Of a stretch of DNA of 64,000 bases, positions 56,515 to 64,000 are shown one piece after another. The notes beneath the pieces were generated by a model that was given only the letters and a program-made list of their open reading frames with translations, did no database searches and was not told where the DNA came from. The stretch comes from Prostheceraeus crozeri (taxonomy: Eukaryota; Platyhelminthes; Polycladida; Euryleptidae). The DNA lies in assembly GCA_907163375.1 (NCBI GenBank), contig CAJQUW010016946.1:186001-250000 (forward strand), written 5' to 3'. Position 1 is the first letter of the stretch. Each line of letters begins with the position of its first letter. Made by a program: the position numbers and the translations under genes.

Positions 56515-58401
56515 CTGTTCAGGGTGCGGGAGAATTATCTCCCAATTTTAAAATCAAGTGACTAAAATGATCGCCAGTTTCAAAGAGCTTATTTTCAGAG
56601 GCATGCATCAAATGATGTGATAATGTGCATAATGCATATTGCCCCCAAGCGGAACATACTCCTCCAGAATCCTTCAAAGCAATTCATTCTGGGAAGTTCC
56701 GCATGCACAGAATTTATCGCTATTTCACAGTAAGACTTTTCTGAAAAGTTGATATTTGTTTCTATACAACAAGAACATCAACAGCCGATTAGGGAGCGCT
56801 CAATACATTGCATGTGGACACAGTCAATTGATTTTACAACTGACATGGCGCAAGTTGCAACACAACTTTGTTACAGAAGAATTAGCATTTATTTCTTTTC
56901 AATGGTCTCTTTAAGTAAATAGCGATAATGCCCCAAATTTCTACAATAGATCTTTCATTAGACTGTGTATAGAAGTGCAAATTGTTTATCTAAAGTGTTG
57001 ACATTGAGAAGCAACTTGAAGCAAACACGGTTACACGCCTCAGCTAGTGAAAGGACGCGTTGCGGGGCGATATAAAAAAATCATGAAACTTATCAAGTGA
57101 TTGTAAGAGAAAATAGGGAAACTTTTGATGCAGCCAACTCCTGCTCAAACCGCTCAACGCATGCTCAATTTAGCAGAGTATTCAGCCATTCAGAGAGTTG
57201 CAAACATAATATTTATTCCCAACAGACAAATCAAACACGATTCTCCACCGTTAGCTTCTTATTTGTGACCAGGAAAAACGCTTTGCTCGACTATTTGAGC
57301 AATTTACCAGAGAGCTTGTTTTTTGGGAGAAACATGTGTTCTTGTAAAATATCAGCCGTATTTGCTTGGCGGGAGAGTTATTATGAGCGACACGTTTTCT
57401 CTTGTATTCTATCGTAACGACTATTTGTATCAACACGCAAATTTGTGCTTCAGCAAAGTTGAAATTAATCAATTTACTCTTGCAGTTTGGAAATGAGAGA
57501 AGGAACATTTACAAAGTCAACAAAGAAACAATAATATTTTAGATACACTTTTACAAGGATTAAAGTTTATAAATATTGAAGACAAAGTGTTGTCTTGACA
57601 GTCACTGTGGTCTGTGGATTACTGAATTAAGTGAGAACAAAAGCAATTCAAAAGCAAAAAATAATTCAAACAAAATTTGAAGTGGTGGACTTTCATTTTG
57701 AGCAGGAATAACAAATGTGTTCAATTTTACTGAAACATCAAACTGCAATGTTTTTAGTCAGTTTCAGAATCGGATTTGTCAGACAAATTGGTGGCATCAG
57801 TCATAGACATCGCACAATATCAAATGATCATTTGCTTACTTACTGCACTGATCAGCACATGGTTCTATATACACGTATAGCTGAAAATGTTCAGTACCAA
57901 TTGTTTTTATCCAAGGTCTGTAACGTACATTTTATATCAAAATTGATTTGATTTTTATTCAAATTGATTCATAAAAACGGATCACTTTAAACGTAGCAGT
58001 ATTGCTGTTCACATGAAGCTCTTCATCATAGAAAAGCGTAGACATTATGAGTGAGCATCGACTCCTTTATTTTCACCAGCAGGTAGATTAATAAATAGTG
58101 ACTTAATGATCCGCAAATATAAGTTGAAATTCGAACTAATGCAATATATTGAACAATTTGGACTAACTTAATTTTAAATGAACTTGAGTCTTTAATTATT
58201 GTGACTGGTAGGTCCTTATCATGTAGGTCAAACAATACTGATGAGCTTATCAATTTTTCAAAATGCATTGGGTAAGTCAATTTTCCGAATAAAGTGAATA
58301 TTTTCTCTCATTTCTTCACAAAATGTGGTCTATGAGTAAGTCAATGGCTGTCAAACACAAAATCTTGAAAAGTTGGTCAATTTGAAGTGATTCATCAGCA
58401 A
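56515..58401. other. Gene-free region
   Basis: Frames at 57097-57508 and 57715-58280 show no domain. Confidence 0.45.
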
Positions 58402-58630
58402 CCGGCGCTGTGGCCTTGTGGTAGAGTGTTCGCTATGCGTCCGGGAGACCTTGGGTCAAACCTTGGTGAGGTCAGACCTAAGACTTTTAAAATAGGCACA
58501 CTCTGCATTCTTGCTTAACACTTAGCACAATAAGAATGAGAGTGGATAAATGACAACTCGGCCACATGGAAGAAAGGCTCCGTGCCTAATATGCTTCCGA
58601 GTAGAAACAAGGTCAATATATTTATTTTCA
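58402..58630 (+). mobile_element. tRNA-derived SINE
   Basis: TGGCCTTGTGGTAGAG resembles a pol III A box, and GGTCAAACC, 30 bases on, a B box. A body with CTCTGCATTCTTGCTTAACA and an AT-rich tail follow. No intact tRNA fold is claimed. Confidence 0.6.
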
Positions 58631-60719
58631 GAAAGATTCAAGCGTCAAAAACATCATTGTCACTAACATATTGACAACTGTCTTTATAGATTCTCCTTAG
58701 TCTACTTACGGCAGCAATACCTGATGCCAACGATAGCCTAAATTGTCCTGATTAATTGATTGCAGCGGCCTGGGAACGATGGTTTTTCCGAGAGGGGCTC
58801 AGTGAAATTTATAACTGCATCATGAGCAAAATGCGACAAGCAAAGGAGGGAAATACCAATTTGCTCATTTATTTAGCAATTCCTTTTTATATAAAATGTC
58901 AGTCTTAGGCCTATATCTCGAATCATGGGTTAATTAGAAGAGTCGAATCACTTAATCAGGGGCGATCGCACAGAAAATGGAAATGCTCTAAATAAAATGG
59001 AAGCTTTGTATAACACAGACACTTTTTCAGACTTTCCAACTTTTCCCGATTGAGATAAGATTGATGGTATCAATTCATTTTGTACTTATTCTTTGCATCT
59101 TCGATAGTGGCTTGAGCCAAAAAGTCCTATACGCTTGCTAATGACTCGGATCGGTCAAAGATCCGGTTAAGAAAATTTTCAACTCGTGTGTTGCAAAATG
59201 TCTTCAGTCTTCAGTCTTCAGTCTTCCGTCTTCTAATTGGTGAGCGAGACAAGTAATAGTGCTCGCCTGCAACTAATCATGAGGAATCTGCAGTAATAAC
59301 ATGGCATTTATTCCACAAGAATCAAATACACAAATATCATATACATAAATATTGACAAACGGGATTGATGAGTTTTTAGAATCTGCGCGGAAATGAATTG
59401 AAACAAACATCGTGATGTAAAATTAGTGGATTGAATCTGAAAAACCCAGATTTTGATCATGTTGACTATGACTCGGATGTGGGTTGCAAGCACTAGCATA
59501 GCTACATAAAAATAGTAAGGTTCATGATTTATCGGTTCTTGGGTGTTCCATTTCATGCTAAGGTAGGTGCAAATGACACTCCAAATATTTTCAATGATAT
59601 ATCGAGCAAGGGATACACTGAATAATAGCCTCACTTTGTTTCTGAAGCAAAGTGTGAAGTTTTACAATGAATCTACTGAGTCAAGATTATACAATTATAG
59701 TAGCACTCAAGCTGATTAAGACATAGGTCTACACTGTAAAAATAATTGCAACATCCACATATTTTCACTGCTGATTATTCAGATATATTATATTTTACAT
59801 TTTTGGTGGTATCTAGTCCAATATATATTTAATTTATGATTAAATCAGACTATTGTTTGGATAAGAACTATATTGCTAATTACTTATCACAAAAAGATTC
59901 AGAAACTCGATATCAGTAGCGACGTCATCGTAGACTCAAGTGCAGGAGGAGTGACTTTAAGTGACAGGCAGAGTGGTGGCCGTCATTGGAAGGAAAAAAG
60001 ATTTGCTATCAGGCCACTCTAAATTTCATGGCTTGCTAGCAAATCACTTTAAATATATGGCTTGCTATCAGGCCTCGAATCTCTCTCAGCGGCATCGTTC
60101 AATCCCCGAATTGAATCGTTGCCATTTCCAGAGAAGCCCCAAGCGGCCTTCATGAGGCCACCTTCTAATGCTTAGTGGTCACAAGTCCACAGCATGTCTT
60201 CGGATGCGTATGCAGAATGAATGGTTGAAGAATAAGATGAAAGGAGGTCACATTTGCCTTTAGCAAAGTAGATGTCGGTGGCTGTGCCATTGTTTGCTAT
60301 CAAGCTCACTCAAAAGAAATTGAGAACTGCCTTCTAATACAACTCATAGTAGTCCCAAGTCCACGGCATGTCTTCGGATGTGTATCCAGAGGGGAAAGTT
60401 GAAAACTAAGATGAAAGGAAAGGAGGCCACACTTGCACCGAATGCATACACAAAACACACTTCTCTCTTCCTTAGCAGACAATCTCTCGTTAAAATCATG
60501 CGAATGCGAATGAAAAGTCGTGTTAGATGATTATTTACTGCAGTCATATGCTGACATTAGGCATCAGCTAAAGCTGTTTCGATAATTAGTACCTACCGCA
60601 TGTGTCAGAAGTGGTACAAGTAAAAGTTTTGTAGGTTAGGTTGGATATTTACACGAAAGTCATGTTCAGTGACAAACGTTGAGCATAAAGTTACTCCATA
60701 CCGTGTATCAAACGAGTAT
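58631..60719. other. Gene-free region
   Basis: Small repeats only: TCTTCAGTCTTCAGTCTTC near 59202-59225 and GCTTGCTA-TCAGGCC motifs near 60010-60075. Confidence 0.45.
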
Positions 60720-61181
60720 ATACGAGGGCTGTTCAAAACGCTTTGCGATTTGATTAATATACTATATTTACAAACGAATCAAACGATGCATCTTCTCAAA
60801 GTAGTCTCCAGAGAAGTCTATGCAGAGTTGCATTCGTCGGAACCAATTTTCGAAGCATGTAAGCCACTCTGAAGAAGATATGCATTCCATGCCTTCCACG
60901 ATGACTTCCACTCCGGCATCTACATTCCTAAAACGTCTTCCGTGCATGCCTTTCTTCAATGCCGGGAACACAAAGAGGTCACAATGTGCGAGGTCTAGAG
61001 AATAGGGTGGATGGTCGACTGCATCGAGGAATATGCATCGGAGGACTCTGTAATAGATATGCACGGAGGACACATTTAGCACTACAATAGTTGGAGCAAC
61101 ATAATAAGCTTTTTGATCGCATACTGAATCACATTGTTTGGTGCCATGGAATTTATCAACATCATGTGAATTGACTGACAA
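60720..61181 (-). pseudogene. Mariner transposase C-terminal remnant
   Basis: The minus-strand frame has HPPYSLDLAHCDLFVFPALK, then KGMHGRRF, and ends FSGDYFEK, the C-terminus of mariner transposases, with the last catalytic Asp in SLDL. TACGAGGGCTGTTCAAAACG at 60720 looks like its terminal repeat. The first half is missing, and it abuts the left edge of the second Polinton remnant. Confidence 0.75.
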
Positions 61182-61230
61182 GGGTTATTTGGTTCAACCG
61201 GGGATTATCAGCACTTCTGATATTTAACCG

Positions 61231-61540
61231 TATGATATTTTCGTTCTTGATGATTTACTCAATGAGAGTAAGAACTCACAAGAAGCAGCTGCCATGTTTA
61301 CCAAGGCTGCTCATCACAAACTATACTTTATCATTTTTATTGTGCAAAATCTTTTTCGAAGTGGAAAGGAAGCACGGACTCGATGTCTGAATGCACATCA
61401 TCTTTTAAAATCGTTGTGATAAAAGTCAAGTTGAATTCCTATCTCGACACGTTCTTCAACTGAAGTCAGAAGCCTTAATTGAAGTATTTGAGACGGCTAC
61501 GGGAAAACCATATAATTATTTAGTTTTGGTTTATACTTAG
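61231..61540 (+). pseudogene. Packaging ATPase remnant of the second Polinton
   Basis: FVLDDLLNESKNS (Walker B), TKAAHH, VQNLF and GKEARTRCLNAHH match the first element's ATPase. A double stop and shift follow near 61416, then ALIEVFETATGKPYNYL. Walker A is absent. Confidence 0.8.
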
Positions 61541-61614
61541 GAGTGTCTCGCGGATTATCGTTTTCACAGTCATCCATTGAGATAATCATATATAAATTGC
61601 TATTCTTTCAACGC

Positions 61615-62132
61615 ATGATTGCTATTCCACAAGAAGAATATATACATCTGACAACAATAGAGAGTGTTCAGCAACCTTGGACAAACCAAATGTCACAACT
61701 CAATCAACGATGTGAGCAAGAAGCTCCTCAAAGTAAGAATCCGTGTGAGTGTACATGTATGATAAAGCAGAGCTCTGCCTTAGGAGAAATGAAATAATTG
61801 AAAGAAAAAATTCGTAATGATCTTTCACTTGGTTCACCCAAACCCTATCGCAATCGCGTACTGAGCCTATGCCGAAATCTCGGACACAACTAGAGAATCA
61901 CTGAACGAGACGAAGTGGAAGGAGATGATGGTGGAGTCATTTAAGACTAAAGAGTGGAAGATCTGATTAATCACGCTGTTCGTGATCGCCGTCGTCACTC
62001 TCAACCTATAGGATGGGAATTTTTTGAAACTATGAACAATTTCAATGTTCCAAAGGCAATTCTTAATCGTGACACCTAGGAAGAAATGGAAAATGATTGT
62101 AAACCTAGGAAGAGAAAGTTGCAAAGTGCATA
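61615..62132 (+). pseudogene. Remnant of the conserved unknown gene (copy of 5901-6527)
   Basis: It starts MIAIPQEEYIHL, carries at least five stops in one frame, and retains RRRHSQPIGWEFFETMNNFN and a basic end. This gives independent evidence that the intact gene is real. Confidence 0.75.
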
Positions 62133-62240
62133 AAGGCCTAAAATGATAATAAAGCAAACTATAAAAACACCCGAGAAGTTACCGAAGCGTATACCGAAAC
62201 CTTCAACACGTTGTCCATCATCTTATTGCAGATTACTGAT

Positions 62241-63496
62241 ATGAAGAAGCTGCGTTGCATCCCATGCTCGGAAACACCAAACATTCACATGTCATTGAAC
62301 TGCTTAAGCACATGTTGTAAGAATGATTCATGCAAGACGGCTCAAAAAAGTAGCAAAAGCAGGTTTCAAACACAAATGCAAGCCCCAGAGGAGAAAAGGA
62401 GTGGTGTTTTGAAGCAAATAGATAACCCCTCTTTATGGACGATGGATGATAATCTGGAATCAAATTTTTATACCCCAAACCATTATGCCGGATATGCTTC
62501 GGTGAAAACGTTGTCCCAAGCAGATGGCTATTCGGAGAAGCGGATAAAGACATGATTAAAAGCTCAACCTGCTTACACATTGCACACACAAGCTCGAAAG
62601 CGCTGTTCTACCCGTCCTTATGTCTTTTACGATATTGGTGATGGCAAGCAGATTTGGCTGATGTTTCTTTATTGGATAAAAAAATAAAGGCAATCGCTTT
62701 CTCCTATCTGTCATTGACTTGTTTTCACGATATGACTGGGTTCGACCACTCAAAAATAAACGTGGTGAAGAGGTGGCCGATACCATTCAAAGTATTTTCA
62801 GTGATGGGCGCATTCCGGCAAGTATTCAAACAAATCAAGGCAGAGTGTGAGAACAGACATGCACATGTCTTATTTCGCGAGCATAACATTGAGTTGTTTA
62901 GTGTGAAAAGTGCATGCAGGGCTGCAGTGGTCGAACGCTTTAATCGTTCGACGAGTTCTAAAAACTTCGCCTATGGCGCCATTTCACTGCAGAAGTGCAC
63001 TTTTCACAAATCACACTTTTCAAATCATTCTGTTCGTCGAATGATTGATCATAAGCCTGCTAAAATTGCTCCAGACATGGTAGATACAATTCGTGAAATC
63101 AACGCCAAACGCAGGCAACCACCACAAGGTAAACGTGACATTCAGATGGGTGACAATATTCGCATTTCCAAGGTGAAAAGTGCTTTTGCTAAAGGCTATT
63201 TTCCCAGTTAGACGGAGGTAATATCTACTGTATCTAAGGGTAACAAGAAATTCAAGTCTACTACCTACAAGCTTCGTGATTATCATGGTGAAGTGAAGAT
63301 ACTAAAGGGAGTTTTTTATTGTCATGAGATAAAGCACGTCACCAAAAAAGATGATTATTATATGGTTGAAAAGATTCTTCGACAACAAATGCAACAATGG
63401 GAAAAGTGATGTCTGGTGAAATGGGTAGGCTATCCAAACTGAATAAACAGTTGGACTCGTCATTCTGACTGGCATCATGTTGGTCAACGTTCCTAA
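62241..63496 (+). pseudogene. Integrase of the second Polinton
   Basis: The Cys-rich start (RCIPCSETPN, CCKNDSC) is here in one frame with the integrase core. TYTLH-like AYTLHTQARK follows after a TGA. FREHNIELFSVKSAC and VVERFNR carry the last catalytic Glu. FAKGYFPS, then a chromodomain with WEK*CLVKWVGYPN and two stops, ends at 63496. Part of the core between the two Asp residues is rearranged. Confidence 0.85.
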
Positions 63497-63534
63497 GCAA
63501 AGTAATGAATTGTGTAAATATAAATAAATACATA

Positions 63535-63924
63535 TGGATCAAACTGCTACGCTTTGTTCTTCCCCCTCCTATGCTATTCGTGGAGCTGGCTTTCCGTTTA
63601 TGCTACTGTAGATCACGTCGTCAAAAAGGGGTTAGTCTATTGGGTGCTGTCAAAGGTGTGATGCTCCCCACTCTATCAAATGTAGGAAAATCGGACTTAA
63701 AGGAAGCTGTGGGATTATCATCAAATGTTGCAAGTGATGCCGTTTCTGGAAGACTCCCGATTCGTGAATCACTTAAGCGTCATGGAATACAGCGTTTGAA
63801 GAATATAGGTAAAGCTGGAGTCAGGTCTGTCATCAGTCATATCAATCCACTCTCTTCCTCAAGCAAACGTAAGCGAAGATTGTCTCGTGTACCTGCCAAA
63901 CACAGACGTTGTGGACTGTTTTAA
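63535..63924 (+). pseudogene. Minor capsid/core protein of the second Polinton
   Basis: From ATG 63535 the start CSSPSYAIRGAGF parallels the first element's YSRPSYLSGVGV. A shift near 63605 leads to SRRQKGVSLLGAVKGVMLP and a basic end with SSSKRKRRLSRVPAKHRR. It is shorter in the basic tail than the first copy. Confidence 0.75.
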
Positions 63925-63926
63925 AT

Positions 63927-64000
63927 ATGGAATGCAACACCACATCTCTTTGGTTGGTTGATAAAATACCTATACAAACGGATATCGGTAGAAATTTTGG
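63927..64000 (+). CDS. Major capsid protein start, cut by the window end
   Basis: ATG 63927 opens a frame with SLWLVDKIPIQTDIGRN, matching the first element's FCLFDQQAIQTDI. Spacing to the minor capsid gene is the same 2 bp. Confidence 0.75.
   Translation, partial: MECNTTSLWLVDKIPIQTDIGRNF

Larger units (their letters stand above)
61231..64000 (+). mobile_element. Second, decayed Polinton copy (continues past the window)
   Basis: The gene order from ATPase to capsid equals 5500-8400 of the first element, at clearly lower identity. The left part is missing next to the mariner remnant. Confidence 0.88.

Overview
The window looks like nuclear DNA of a metazoan, probably a marine invertebrate. 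It has GT-AG introns, AATAAA signals, TATA/CCAAT promoters and no bacterial operon signals. It is packed with eukaryotic transposons: Polinton/Maverick, hAT, Tc1/mariner, LINE, Penelope-like and a tRNA-type SINE. The species cannot be read from the sequence. I found no confident host gene; one or two possible host exons flank the main element.

The centrepiece is a 17,389-bp Polinton/Maverick (adintovirus-like endogenous virus) at 1693-19081. Its ends can be set to the base. It starts AG, ends CT, has long terminal inverted repeats (655 and 959 bp) and is flanked by a perfect 6-bp target duplication, TATGTA. A rightward block (2504-11025) carries an unknown spliced gene, a DEDDh-type exonuclease-like gene, an unknown broken gene, a RING finger, a basic protein with a hydrophobic tail, the packaging ATPase, a conserved unknown ORF, a DDE integrase with Cys-rich N-terminus and chromodomain, a basic minor capsid/core protein, a major capsid protein of the F54H12.2-like family, and a decayed penton-like gene. 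A leftward protein-primed DNA polymerase B (13504-11235) has lost its central catalytic part. Accessory genes follow at 13779-15107, including an inverted pair of paralogues sharing a promoter. A leftward block (18064-15360) holds spliced or decayed genes whose 3' ends carry histone-mRNA-type stem-loops, two of them followed by an almost invariant 55-nt structured element. The capsid, gene-1 and 5901-6527 reading frames are open. Other genes carry stops and frameshifts, so this is a recently decaying copy that cannot replicate alone.

From about 61231 to the window end lies a second, more decayed Polinton in the same orientation. It preserves the order ATPase, conserved ORF, integrase, minor capsid, major capsid (cut by the window end), which confirms the gene calls in the first element.

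Between the two lies nested transposon DNA: a hAT element (25732-31472) with 5-bp target duplications; a Tc1 element (32209-33779); a second spliced ZMYM1-like hAT gene (34081-38644) split by a 1165-bp pogo-like MITE; a DD41D mariner-type element (42521-43964); a tandem-array foldback element (46361-46762); a 5'-truncated LINE (46902-48322); a second MITE copy (49485-50645); a Penelope-like remnant with a hammerhead-like core (53263-54190); two hairpin elements; a non-autonomous hAT (55849-56514); a SINE (58402-58630); and a mariner remnant (60720-61181).
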